A program made the translations under genes and the position numbers. From positions 1,800,501 to 1,864,500 of the forward strand of contig NZ_JAUFQG010000004.1 of assembly GCF_030409605.1 (NCBI RefSeq): a stretch of 64,000 bases of DNA. The letters are read 5' to 3'. Shown piece by piece: positions 44,458 to 53,037 of the stretch. This DNA is from Simiduia curdlanivorans (GTDB lineage Bacteria; Pseudomonadota; Gammaproteobacteria; Pseudomonadales; Cellvibrionaceae). A model generated the notes under the pieces. It saw only the letters and a list, made by a program, of their open reading frames with translations, was not told the origin of the DNA and searched no databases. The number at the start of each line of letters is the position of its first letter. The stretch's first letter is position 1.

Positions 44458-44673
44458 ATGCCACTGGTAAATATTGATGTCATCGAAGGCGTTTTTACCG
44501 CTCAGCAAAAGCAGGATATGATTCGCAATGTCACCGATACTATGGTTGCCATAGAAGGTGAGAATTTACGCGGTGTAACTTGGGTAAAAATTAATGAAGT
44601 TAAAACTGGCGATTGGGGCATAGGCGGGAAGATGCTGTCCTCTGGGGATGTGAAGGCCATGGCTGGCAGATAA
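44458..44673 (+). CDS. 4-oxalocrotonate tautomerase-like protein
   Basis: 71 aa. I choose the second ATG of ATGATG, since the family needs the catalytic Pro right after the initiator Met: PLVNIDVIEGVFTAQQKQDMI. The rest (VTDTMVAIEGENLRGVTWVKINEVKTGDWGIGGKML) fits tautomerases of the 4-OT group. AGGAG lies just upstream. It is divergent from the HxlR regulator and probably regulated by it. The substrate is unknown. Confidence 0.85.
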   Translation: MPLVNIDVIEGVFTAQQKQDMIRNVTDTMVAIEGENLRGVTWVKINEVKTGDWGIGGKMLSSGDVKAMAGR

Positions 44674-45227
44674 AAATTGCCATACTTAGGCCTCATGTTT
44701 GTATAGGTTTGGGTCCGTGTTACCCCACATCAATGAAAAGTTTTTGTTCACTTGAATTTGATTTTCGCTTAATTGATGTGGGGGAAATGCGACATTTTTT
44801 GAAAAACTAGCCAAGCTTCAAGCTTCAAGCTCCAAGCTTCAAGCGCCAAAATTCAAAGTGGCCCCCTGTGGCGCATAAGCTGTTTAAACTCGTACATAGC
44901 TAAACCAAACCAAACCAAACCAAACCAAACCAAACGCTAACGCGCTCCGCGTTAACCACATATTTGCTGGGCCAGAATCACTCCCGCTACGACGCGTACT
45001 TTTTCAAGCTTGATGCATTGGGATAACGTGCGCTCAGTCGCTTTTGATTTTATTCAGGCGTAGGTCTGACTTTGTGGCTTACCTACTAGCCAGCCATTAG
45101 CCGCTAGACTAGATTAATGATCTTGTGCGCTGTGCGTTTAGCGGCGTAATGTTGTGGCTGGTTTAAATAGAGGTTGGTTAAGTAGCGGTTGGTTAAATAG
45201 AGATAGGTTAAATAAGAGGGAAGCGCT
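44674..45227. other. intergenic rich in simple repeats
   Basis: Contains an inverted repeat (CCCCACATCAAT at 44723-44734, ATTGATGTGGGG at 44772-44783), a heptamer array (CAAGCTT and variants, five copies, about 44812-44846), a pentamer array (AAACC, about six copies, 44902-44935) and a GGTTGGTTAAATAG-type array (three to four copies, about 45158-45215) that ends at the RBS of the next gene. No gene is seen. Confidence 0.75.
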
Positions 45228-46406
45228 ATGGCAAACAAACTATTGCTTGGCACCCGCAAGGGTTGCGTCATTATTGATAAAACCGAGGCGGGTTGGCGGG
45301 CTCGGCCGATTGAGCATGCCGGTATACCCGTTTGCTTTGCCACCCAAGACCCGCGCGACGGTACCCTGTGGGCATCGCTGGATCACGGCCATTGGGGGCC
45401 GAAGCTGTCGCGTTCGAAAGACGATGGCGCCAGCTGGGAGGATATTTCCAGCCTCAAGTACCCAAAAGATGCGCGCTACATCACCAAGGTTTTACCCACC
45501 CCAGATGCCGAAGAACCCTCGGGCGCGCCCGAGTATTCGCCCGCAGCGGTCTATAAAATTTGGCACCTGGCCTTCGGCCATAGCAGTCAGCCCGGCCGAC
45601 TTTACGCGGGCACCATTCCCGGCGGCCTGTTTGTCTCCGACGATGGCGGCACTAGCTGGGCGCTGAATCGCCCCTTGTGGGATCACCCTAGCCGTGGCGG
45701 CGATTTATTTGCTGGTGAGGCAAGCAGCGAAAACACCTGGGGCGGCACGCCAGCGAGTATTGATTACGGCGTATTTGAGCCGGGAATTCACTCCATTATC
45801 GTCAACCCGCAGAATGCCAATCACCTGTATGTGGCTGTGTCTTCGGCCGGCGTGCTTGAGTCTTTAGATGGCGGCCAGAGTTGGGCGCCGCGCAACCGCG
45901 GCATGTTGATGGATTATTTGCCCGACCCAGAGGCGGAATGGGGCCACGACCCGCACTATGTAAGCGCCTGTGCCGGCGCGCCTAATCACCTTTGGCAGCA
46001 AAATCACTGCGGCGTGTTTTACAGCGATAACGGTGGTCAGCAATGGCGCAAGGTGAGCAAGCCAGAACAGGGCGTGCATTTTGGTTTCCCCGTTGCGGTA
46101 GATGCGAAAGATGGTAAAAGCGCTTGGGTGGTGCCGGCACGCGCAGATTCAGAACGCATGGCCCTTGATGGCGGTTTGTGCGTGGCAAGAACCAGCGATG
46201 GCGGCGAGCACTGGACGGTGCTAAGAGCTGGCCTGCCGCAACAAGATGCTTACGATATTGTGTTGCGTCACGCCTTGGATGTCTCCGGCGATACCCTGTG
46301 TTTCGGCAGCAGCACCGGCAATGTGTATTTATCGGAAGATAGAGGGGACAGCTGGCAGTGTTTAGGCAATAACTTTCCGCCGGTTTACTCCGTGCGTTTT
46401 GGGTAG
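45228..46406 (+). CDS. Asp-box (BNR-repeat) beta-propeller protein
   Basis: 392 aa, cytoplasmic by lack of a signal peptide, with RBS GAGGGAAG. Six Asp-box motifs of the form SxDxGxxW are visible: SKDDGASWE, SDDGGTSWA, SLDGGQSWA, SDNGGQQWR, TSDGGEHWT and SEDRGDSWQ. It is a sialidase-like or sortilin-like propeller fold; the catalytic residues of sialidases are not evident, so enzymatic activity is doubtful. It is directly followed by a MoaD/ThiS-like gene, a pairing I believe recurs in other bacteria. Confidence 0.88.
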   Translation: MANKLLLGTRKGCVIIDKTEAGWRARPIEHAGIPVCFATQDPRDGTLWASLDHGHWGPKLSRSKDDGASWEDISSLKYPKDARYITKVLPTPDAEEPSGAPEYSPAAVYKIWHLAFGHSSQPGRLYAGTIPGGLFVSDDGGTSWALNRPLWDHPSRGGDLFAGEASSENTWGGTPASIDYGVFEPGIHSIIVNPQNANHLYVAVSSAGVLESLDGGQSWAPRNRGMLMDYLPDPEAEWGHDPHYVSACAGAPNHLWQQNHCGVFYSDNGGQQWRKVSKPEQGVHFGFPVAVDAKDGKSAWVVPARADSERMALDGGLCVARTSDGGEHWTVLRAGLPQQDAYDIVLRHALDVSGDTLCFGSSTGNVYLSEDRGDSWQCLGNNFPPVYSVRFG

Positions 46407-46410
46407 AGGC

Positions 46411-46689
46411 ATGGCCAGCTTAGAAGTGACTCGCCATCTGTACCGCTTTTTTCCACAACTGGAAAATGCCCAACTTTCCTTGCCGGCTGGTTCAGTGGCC
46501 GAGGTGCTTGCGGCGGTGGAGCGCCAGGTGCCGGGCTTTTGCGATTACGTGTTAGATGAACAAGGGCGCCTGCGTCGGCACGTGAACCTGTGCGTCAATA
46601 ATAATCTTTTGATAGACCGCAATGGTCTTTCTGATCGTGTCGGGGAAAAGGATACGCTGTTTGTGTTTCAAGCGTTAAGTGGCGGCTAG
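46411..46689 (+). CDS. MoaD/ThiS-family ubiquitin-like protein
   Basis: 92 aa from the ATG at 46411. Beta-grasp pattern: VTRHLYRFFPQLENAQLSLPAGSVAEVLAAVERQVPGFCDYVLDEQGRLRRHVNLCVNNNLLIDR, then DTLFVFQALSGG. The protein ends in the Gly-Gly needed for adenylation and thiocarboxylation. It is longer than MoaD (about 81 aa). No E1-like (MoeB/ThiF) or JAB gene is in the window, so the activating enzyme must be elsewhere. It is 4 bp after the propeller gene, so both are cotranscribed. Confidence 0.88.
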   Translation: MASLEVTRHLYRFFPQLENAQLSLPAGSVAEVLAAVERQVPGFCDYVLDEQGRLRRHVNLCVNNNLLIDRNGLSDRVGEKDTLFVFQALSGG

Positions 46690-47219
46690 TGTTGTCCATC
46701 GGCTGTGTGGTCACGGGTTCTTGCTTGACGGCAGAAAAACCACCACCGATTACAGTTTGAAAATGTTATCGACGCGCCTTGAGGTTGAAAGCTTGGCCTT
46801 GGCTGGCCGTAAACCTGTGATAAGGGTCACATTAATCGTCATGCGCTCGTTTGCCTGATCGAAGATGCGCGTTTGCGGGTGACAAATTGATCGCTAAACC
46901 CTTGATTTTAGGCGCTGTAGCTTAGGTGTTAATTGCTTGGTACTTACGTGCCTCATAATATGCTTTTTAATGATTTTTCATCGACAAATGGACTAAGCCC
47001 TATAGAATCGTCTGATTCAACGTAGACGCGTTTCTCAGCCGTCTTATTGCGCACTAGACTAAGGAGCGGTCTTGCCAAATTCATCTCATCGCACTGCTTG
47101 CAGTCAGCTCTTTCTCTGGGCCGTGAACTGCTACAATCCTGCTCGTTACATAAATTACCTTACGCTCAGTATGCCTATGGCGCTGCCGCCTGAACTAACA
47201 AAAACAGCAAGGTAGCCCC
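46690..47219. other. intergenic, no gene supported
   Basis: About 530 bp. A minus-strand open stretch with an ATG near 46841 is only about 30 codons long and has no RBS, so I do not call it. Otherwise I see nothing. Confidence 0.35.
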
Positions 47220-47702
47220 GTGAAATCCATTCGAAATATCTATCTCATTACGCTAATTGCATTTTCCTCATTAGCTTGTTCTCAAAGTGGAGCCCCTATG
47301 TCTATATTGGATGCCGGTAAGGCTTATTTTTTTTCTCCTGTCTCTATGCAAATTTATCGAGATGGGCAGCCAGTAGTTGGCGCTAACGTTGTAAGACGCT
47401 GGGAGCATTCAACCATTGAGCAGGATGAGTCAACGACTGATGCTGAGGGGAAAGTCAACTTTCCAGAGGTTCGTCGACGCACAATAGTTCAAGTTATACC
47501 GGCGGAGTTTGTTGTGGCGCAACAAATTATCGTTGTTGTAGAGGGTGAAGAAATAGAGGTGTGGTCAAATTCAAAGCGAGACTCTGCGATAAACTCGGAG
47601 TTGGGCGGTAAGCCGCTGAACTTTCGCTGCGAGCTTAATGATGAAGAACAGTTGCACAGAGATTTTGGTTCGGCTTTTTTTACAAAATGCACTTGGGAAT
47701 AG
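47220..47702 (+). CDS. DUF6795-type lipoprotein
   Basis: 160 aa starting at GTG. Lipobox: IYLITLIAFSSLAC. The mature protein has an Ig-like or carboxypeptidase-regulatory-like domain (MQIYRDGQPVVGANVVRRWEHSTIEQDESTTDAEGKVNFPEVRRRTI) and a C-terminal part with a Cys pair (FRCELND ... FFTKCTWE). This layout resembles DUF6795 proteins, often found next to lipase-type effectors. It is 3 bp from the lipase gene, so the two are coupled; it could be a periplasmic immunity or accessory protein for the lipase. Confidence 0.75.
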   Translation: MKSIRNIYLITLIAFSSLACSQSGAPMSILDAGKAYFFSPVSMQIYRDGQPVVGANVVRRWEHSTIEQDESTTDAEGKVNFPEVRRRTIVQVIPAEFVVAQQIIVVVEGEEIEVWSNSKRDSAINSELGGKPLNFRCELNDEEQLHRDFGSAFFTKCTWE

Positions 47703-47705
47703 AAA

Positions 47706-48866
47706 ATGGAAAATCTTGCTCCCGCTTACGCGGCTAATTTAGCATCGGATGTTTACGATGTAAAAACCACATTGTTACGTGAAAATTTTAAGAAAATCTA
47801 TAAAAAAGATTTTCTCATGTCTGAAAGTGAAACTTTGAGTGGCAAAACCGGTGCCTTTCTTTTTTTAAAAAGTGAGCACACCATGGGGGTGGCGGCCTGC
47901 GGCATTAATGAGTACGAAGGCCATGCTATTATCGCCCTTAAAGGTACTGCGAGTGGATTTGATGCGTTAACTGATCTTAATGCAGGAATAAAGCGTTTTG
48001 TTACGGGCGGCGAAGTCCATCAAGGCTTCTATTATACGTTTAAATCTTTTCTCCCAGATTTAGATCAATTTATTAAGTCATTGCCGCCGTCGGTTCACAC
48101 GCTCCATTGTGTTGGCCATAGCTTAGGGGGTGCATTGGCGACGCTGGTTGCAGATTATCTGCGGAAAATTTCCAGTCGCCGGACCAAGTTATATACCTTT
48201 GGTAGCCCGCGGGTTGGCCTGCAGTTCTTTGCTGAGGGTTCGGCGCGTCGTATTGGCCGCGACAATGTCTTTCGGGTATACCACAAAACTGACCCGGTAC
48301 CGATGGTTCCTACCTGGCCCTTTATGCATGTGCCCGACGGTGGCCCAGGCGATATTTTATTGAACTCTGGTTTAGCGCTTAATCCAGCCGCCTATCACAA
48401 GATGGGCAATTATATAAAATCTATTTCCGCAGGTGAAACTAAAGGCGACTGGGATGCACTTCGTAGATTGCGCCCACGGCCTAACCTTACGCGTAGCGTA
48501 GAGCAGTGGTTGGAAAGCGACAGTGTTGTCAGCCTCACCCTGAGTACAGCGCAGCTCGCGGGCGATGCGGTGATGTGGGTGGTTAAAAAGGTTGCGCAAC
48601 TCGCCGGTATTTCGCTGGTGATGACAGGTAGTACGGCCTTTACCATTCTCGATAGGTTGGCGATTTTAATGCAGCGCGCCTATGAATTTGGTAAAGCGGT
48701 TTCCCATTGGGTGGTGCGTTTGATGAAGCGCTTGGCGCAATTAATTGGTATTGTTATTACCGAAACAACGAACATCACCCTCAATTTAATTCGCACCGTT
48801 TTTATTCGTATGCACAAGGCGGTATCTGAACTGGTGTTGCGTGCTGGGCGTTCCAACGAGCAATAA
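47706..48866 (+). CDS. class 3 lipase-family protein
   Basis: 386 aa. Alpha/beta hydrolase of the fungal-lipase-like class 3: AGIKRFVTGGEVHQGFYYTF, the nucleophile elbow HCVGHSLGGALATLVADYL with catalytic Ser near residue 140, FGSPRVG, then the Asp (HKTDPVPMVPTW) and His region (AAYHKMGNY). The C-terminal 110 residues contain repeated amphipathic helices (VSLTLSTAQLAGDAVMWVVKKVAQLAGI, RAYEFGKAVSHWVVRLMKRLAQLIGI). No signal peptide is present, so if exported it would use a specialised route, as T6SS phospholipases do. It is flanked by a lipoprotein and a membrane protein. Confidence 0.88.
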   Translation: MENLAPAYAANLASDVYDVKTTLLRENFKKIYKKDFLMSESETLSGKTGAFLFLKSEHTMGVAACGINEYEGHAIIALKGTASGFDALTDLNAGIKRFVTGGEVHQGFYYTFKSFLPDLDQFIKSLPPSVHTLHCVGHSLGGALATLVADYLRKISSRRTKLYTFGSPRVGLQFFAEGSARRIGRDNVFRVYHKTDPVPMVPTWPFMHVPDGGPGDILLNSGLALNPAAYHKMGNYIKSISAGETKGDWDALRRLRPRPNLTRSVEQWLESDSVVSLTLSTAQLAGDAVMWVVKKVAQLAGISLVMTGSTAFTILDRLAILMQRAYEFGKAVSHWVVRLMKRLAQLIGIVITETTNITLNLIRTVFIRMHKAVSELVLRAGRSNEQ

Positions 48867-49705
48867 TGTCGATATTTTATACCTACCTATGTGTCGCCGC
48901 CGCCTTGGTGGCGGCACTTATCGCCGACTCTCAAGCCTATCGACGTAAATTAGCAGTTGATGAAACTGTTGATGTGGATGGCGCTGGAAGCCGTGGTGAA
49001 AACGATGTGAATCGCGATCTTAGCCTGGACGGCAACGGTGTCGAGCGCCTTGAAACTTTTAACGGGTTGGAGTGTGCCGAGCAAAAAGAGCCAGTAACCG
49101 ATGCCGTGCTGATGTTGTCGCCGTTTTTGGTGTTCTTTTATCCGCAAGATTTTTGGCTGAACTTTGCCGGTTTTATGGCGTTGTGGGCGCTTGGTTGTTG
49201 CGCGGTGTATGGCCTTAATAGACTGAATTTGCTTAATCACAGTCTGGAACTACAAAGGCTGATGGGCCCTGGTATTACCTTGCTGGTGGGTATCGGGTAT
49301 TTGATTTTTCTGCACGAGGGGCCTTTGGCCAGCGCTGTTGATGATTCTGTCAGCGAATTATCCACAGCTAATGCCCCGTTGGTTGAACGTGTGCTGAATA
49401 GTTTCCCAGCTTGGTTGTGGTGGGCTTATGGCTTGCTTATACCGGTAAGCTTATTAATGGCCCGGCGCAAAGACGGTACCATGCTTGCTGCCGTCCTATT
49501 GCTGTTAGGTTTGGCCATATTGCCATTTTATTCGACCCACTATTGGTGGAGTTTAGCGGCCGGCGTTATCGTATTTTTACTCGCCCTTAAACCGCTGCTG
49601 TATGCCATGGATGAAACCAGTAAAGGTGGCATTGGTTTTGTCTTAGTTTTTCTGGCACAGATGATATTCGTTGGTAGTATTGTGGTTTACGCTATCTTTT
49701 TCTAA
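48866..49705 (+). CDS. multi-pass membrane protein, probable immunity partner of the lipase
   Basis: 279 aa, its ATG overlapping the lipase stop (TAATG). An N-terminal helix (YTYLCVAAALVAALIADS), an acidic loop, then six to seven helices (LMLSPFLVFFYPQDFWLNFAGFMALWALG, GITLLVGIGYLIFL, LWWAYGLLIPVSLLM, MLAAVLLLLGLAILPF, WWSLAAGVIVFLLALKPLL, FVLVFLAQMIFVGSIVVYAIFF). No family recognised. The tight coupling suggests it protects the membrane from the lipase or assists its export. This is inference. Confidence 0.75.
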   Translation: MSIFYTYLCVAAALVAALIADSQAYRRKLAVDETVDVDGAGSRGENDVNRDLSLDGNGVERLETFNGLECAEQKEPVTDAVLMLSPFLVFFYPQDFWLNFAGFMALWALGCCAVYGLNRLNLLNHSLELQRLMGPGITLLVGIGYLIFLHEGPLASAVDDSVSELSTANAPLVERVLNSFPAWLWWAYGLLIPVSLLMARRKDGTMLAAVLLLLGLAILPFYSTHYWWSLAAGVIVFLLALKPLLYAMDETSKGGIGFVLVFLAQMIFVGSIVVYAIFF

Positions 49706-49862
49706 CACCTTTGCCACTGAAATAGTGGTTAAGGGCTATTCAATATCATAGAAAAATTCCTGCTTATCTAGGTGTTTGCTGCTCAGCCTCAGCAGGCTGA
49801 TTGTCTGCGCGAGCAAATAAAGGTGTTCGATAGTTATTGGCGCGAATAGTCGTGTTGCAGTA

Positions 49863-50678
49863 TTAGACGCTTGTTAGAAGCGCTTCCATGGCCTGAATCA
49901 GCTCCGCTATCTTATCCGGTTTGTCACTGTCGTATTGTGGTGCTGCGAAACGCTGGGCATCGTTGTCGTAGTATTTACCAGAGGCTGTTGCGAAAGATGT
50001 ATCGAACGCCGCTTTAATTAAAATGTTGGCGCCGATATTTATCTCGTTACCGGTAATGCCAAAACCTTCCTTTACCATTTTACTGGCCAGTAGTGAGCCG
50101 GGGTTTACCGCAATAATGATTGGGCCCGTGGTTTTTAGCTTGGCAGCCATGTGTTGCGACCAAAGTGTCAACGCGAGTTTGCTTTGCGCATAGGCTTCCA
50201 TGTCTGCAAGAGCTTGATCACCGTTTAGTGCATTAAGGTTGACTTTAGCTTGGGCCGCAGAAGATAGGTTGATAACCCGCGCTTGCTTATCCATTAAGGG
50301 CAATAGCCGCTGTGTGAACAGATAGGGCGCTAGGGTATTGACCACGAAGCGTACATCGAGGCCGTTGCTTGTGCGTGTAATGGGTGTTTTTAGTACGCCG
50401 GCATTGTTGATTAGCACGTCCAGTTTTTTGTGTTGCGCGGTTACCGCATTGGCTAGCGCTACAACGTCACCCAGCTCTGAAAAGTCTGCTGTAAATTTTT
50501 TAATAACGGCGTTGCGATGTAACTGCGTGAGCGATTGCACCACGGCATTTAGTTTTTCTTGATTGCGCCCGTGCAGTAATACCTCGTGCCCCATCGCTAC
50601 CAGCTTGTTGGCTGTGGCTAAGCCTATGCCGTCGGTAGCGCCGGTAATTAAAATGGTTTTCTTATTATCCGTTTTCAT
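49863..50678 (-). CDS. short-chain dehydrogenase/reductase
   Basis: 271 aa with the classical SDR layout: TILITGATDGIGLATANKL (TGxxxGxG), HGRNQEKL, FSELGDVVALANA, VLINNAGVL (NNAG), RVINLSSAAQAKV with the catalytic Ser, and YAQSKLAL (YxxxK; here YAQSK). Substrate is unknown; the YAQSK and long substrate loop resemble retinol/protochlorophyllide-type SDRs. It is on the same strand as the quinone oxidoreductase at 50.9 kb, but a strong terminator lies between them. Confidence 0.92.
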   Translation of the reverse strand: MKTDNKKTILITGATDGIGLATANKLVAMGHEVLLHGRNQEKLNAVVQSLTQLHRNAVIKKFTADFSELGDVVALANAVTAQHKKLDVLINNAGVLKTPITRTSNGLDVRFVVNTLAPYLFTQRLLPLMDKQARVINLSSAAQAKVNLNALNGDQALADMEAYAQSKLALTLWSQHMAAKLKTTGPIIIAVNPGSLLASKMVKEGFGITGNEINIGANILIKAAFDTSFATASGKYYDNDAQRFAAPQYDSDKPDKIAELIQAMEALLTSV

Positions 50679-50818
50679 GGTATGAGCTCCGTGGTAAGGA
50701 CATAAATTAGGCGAGTTAAAAAATCCTAGTCGCTAAAGGGTCGTGCGTTAACAATCAATGATAGGTTGACTAAGGCTGGCGCGCTCGGATCAAGATCACG
50801 CTATGGTTGTTTAGCCTT

Positions 50819-50848
50819 AAACACAAACACAAACACAAACACAAACAC
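50819..50848 (+). repeat. AAACAC microsatellite
   Basis: Five units of AAACAC directly before a terminator hairpin between the two dehydrogenase genes. It lies in the intergenic region only, so phase variation of the downstream SDR through spacing is conceivable but not shown. Confidence 0.85.
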
Positions 50849-50876
50849 CAAAACCCCGCTGTGCGGGGTTTTGGTG
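50846..50876 (-). terminator. terminator-like perfect hairpin between two minus-strand genes
   Basis: A 14-bp perfect stem (CACCAAAACCCCGC at 50846-50859, GCGGGGTTTTGGTG at 50863-50876) with a 3-nt loop, immediately after the stop of the quinone oxidoreductase gene on the minus strand. It should end that transcript. Confidence 0.8.
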
Positions 50877-50887
50877 CGAATTAGCGG

Positions 50888-51874
50888 TTAAACATCAATG
50901 ACAACTTTGCCCATGCCCGCACCGCTGCTCAGGCGTGTGTGTGCGGCGCCCACTTGCTCTAGAGTGAAACGGTTTTCATCTAGAATGGGGCGCAATTTTC
51001 CGGCTTCAACAATCTTCGCGAGCTCGCGTAAAATATGGCTGTGTTGTTCGCGCTTATGGTTGTGCAACATGGGAATAAGCATGAATACCACGTGCAGCGA
51101 CAAGCCCTTAAAATGTGCCGTGGAAAGATCCAATTCCACCATAGAAACGGTTGATGCCACTTGCCCATTTAGCGCTGCGGCCTCAAAGGAATTAGCCATA
51201 TTGGCGCCGCCGACTGAGTCAAACACTAGATCAAAACCGGAACCGTTGGTGTGCTTGGCTACGTAATCGGCCACGGCTTCGGATTTGTAATTGATGCTCT
51301 TGGCGCCTAGTTCTTCGATCAGTGCCAGTTGTTTTTCGCCGCCACCGGTGGCAAAAACCTCGGCGCCAAAAAAGCTCGCCAACTGCAGCGCTACATGACC
51401 CACGCCGCCAGAGCCACCGTGAACTAAAACTTTTTGGCCTTTATTGATACCCGCCCGCTGCAGGCCTTCATAAGCGGTAATACCCACTAACGGCAAAGCC
51501 GCGGCCTCGCGCATGGACAGGTTCTTTGGTTTAGGTGCAATTAATTGCGCGTCAGCCAATATGTACTCGGCCAGTGCGCCGGGTAGGTCGGCTAGGCCAC
51601 CGGCACAACCGTAAACCTCGTCGCCAATGGCGTAATCACGCACCCCTTCACCAACGGCTTCAACGGTGCCGGCAAAGTCCATACCTAATAGTGCGGGCAG
51701 CGCAGGTGATAAGGGTAGGTCATTGCCCATTTGTCGAATCATGGTGTCGACGGTATTAACGCTGGTGGCCTTTACCCGCACTAACACGTGGCCGGCTTTC
51801 AGGCTGGGCTTGGCAATATCGGCGGCTTCAAAAGCATCTGGGCCGCCATAGCTACGAACGATCATGGCTTTCAT
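50888..51874 (-). CDS. zinc-independent quinone oxidoreductase (MDR family)
   Basis: 328 aa. MDR features: MKAMIVRSYGGPDAFEAADI, VLVRVKATSVNTVDTMIRQ, LLGMDFAGTVEAVGEGV, YEGLQRAGINKGQKVLVHGGSGGVGHVALQLASFFGAEVFATGG (Rossmann GGxGGVG) and LDENRFTLEQVGAAHTRLSSGAGMGKVVIDV at the end. No zinc cysteines, fitting NADPH:quinone reductase or enoyl-reductase members. It is divergent from a LysR-type regulator with 130 bp between starts, so it is the likely target of that regulator. Confidence 0.92.
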   Translation of the reverse strand: MKAMIVRSYGGPDAFEAADIAKPSLKAGHVLVRVKATSVNTVDTMIRQMGNDLPLSPALPALLGMDFAGTVEAVGEGVRDYAIGDEVYGCAGGLADLPGALAEYILADAQLIAPKPKNLSMREAAALPLVGITAYEGLQRAGINKGQKVLVHGGSGGVGHVALQLASFFGAEVFATGGGEKQLALIEELGAKSINYKSEAVADYVAKHTNGSGFDLVFDSVGGANMANSFEAAALNGQVASTVSMVELDLSTAHFKGLSLHVVFMLIPMLHNHKREQHSHILRELAKIVEAGKLRPILDENRFTLEQVGAAHTRLSSGAGMGKVVIDV

Positions 51875-52004
51875 CTACTAGCTCCTCGATAACAGGCATT
51901 GGATAAACAGAAAACGAATTCAATGAAACCAGTGTATTTATTTATATATGTGTTGATAATAGGGTCTCAAAGCTAATCACTTTATAGGTTTTGTTGATAA
52001 AAGA

Positions 52005-52901
52005 ATGAATATCGACCATTTAAAGCTGTTTGTACGCTTGGCTTACACCCAGAACATCAGTGCTGCAGGGCAGGCCTTAGGGCTTTCACCGGCGGTAGCC
52101 AGTAGCTATGTGAGCAAGTTAGAGCAGAGCATCGGGGTGAGGCTGCTGCACCGAACCACCCGCAAGGTATCGCTCACCGAGGAGGGGTTGGCTTTCTTGC
52201 CGCACGCGGAGGATGTATTGGCGAGTGTTGAGGCGGCGCGGGCGGCGGTGGGGGCGGGTCAGTTGTCGCCGCAGGGAAGGCTGCGGGTGGCGGCTCCGGT
52301 GTCTTTTGGTCGTATGCATTTGGTGCCGGCGCTGCCCGGGTTTCTAACCCGTTACCCAGAGTTGCAGGTGGATTTTAAGTTATCGGATAGTATCGTCGAT
52401 TTGGTGGAAGGCGGTTTTGACATCGCTATTCGCAATGCTGCGCTGAAAGACTCAACCCTTATCGCCCGAAAAATGGCGCCGGATAAACGCATCTTGTGCG
52501 CGGCGCCTGGGTATCTCGAGCAGTATGGTCGGCCGGCCACTCCGGAGGACTTATTGCAGCATCAATGCATTAATTTATTGGGGCTGGAGAGTTGGCAGCT
52601 ATTTACCCCTTCGGGCCCCGTTGTGATCAAAACCCAAGGTGCATTTCGCACCGATAACGGCGAAGCCATGCGCGATGCCTGTGTTAACGGTTTAGGCATT
52701 TCTATCAATGCGACTTGGAGTGTTTATCAGCATTTGGCTCGAGGCGAGCTAGTGCCGGTGTTGGAAGAATTTCCCTTGGTAGCGGATACAGCGATATGGG
52801 CGGTGTACCCCAGTTCGCGTTTACTCGCACCAAAAGTGCGGGCCTTTATTGATTATTTTGCCGATTACTTTGGCGAAACGCCCTATTGGGATTTGGCGTA
52901 A
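52005..52901 (+). CDS. LysR-family transcriptional regulator
   Basis: 298 aa with the LysR helix-turn-helix (IDHLKLFVRLAYTQNISAAGQALGLSPAVASSYVSKLEQSIGVRLLHRTTRKVSLTEEG) and a LysR substrate-binding domain (GRLRVAAPVSFGRMHLVPALPGFLTRYPELQVDFKLSDSIVDLVEGGFDIAIR). The pattern matches the CrgA/YhjC subgroup, which often controls divergent oxidoreductases. It is divergent from the quinone oxidoreductase at 50.9 kb; the AT-rich 130-bp gap should hold both promoters. Confidence 0.93.
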   Translation: MNIDHLKLFVRLAYTQNISAAGQALGLSPAVASSYVSKLEQSIGVRLLHRTTRKVSLTEEGLAFLPHAEDVLASVEAARAAVGAGQLSPQGRLRVAAPVSFGRMHLVPALPGFLTRYPELQVDFKLSDSIVDLVEGGFDIAIRNAALKDSTLIARKMAPDKRILCAAPGYLEQYGRPATPEDLLQHQCINLLGLESWQLFTPSGPVVIKTQGAFRTDNGEAMRDACVNGLGISINATWSVYQHLARGELVPVLEEFPLVADTAIWAVYPSSRLLAPKVRAFIDYFADYFGETPYWDLA

Positions 52902-53037
52902 ACGTTGTTTTCGTGACAGCGATATGAGCTAACTACCCCCGTGTTATTGCACGGGCGGTAAAGTGCAATTGGCGCTGTGGATTTGCGACTATCAAATTTT
53001 CCATTTTACGAAGGCGGTATTTTTAGCGGCGCGCAGC

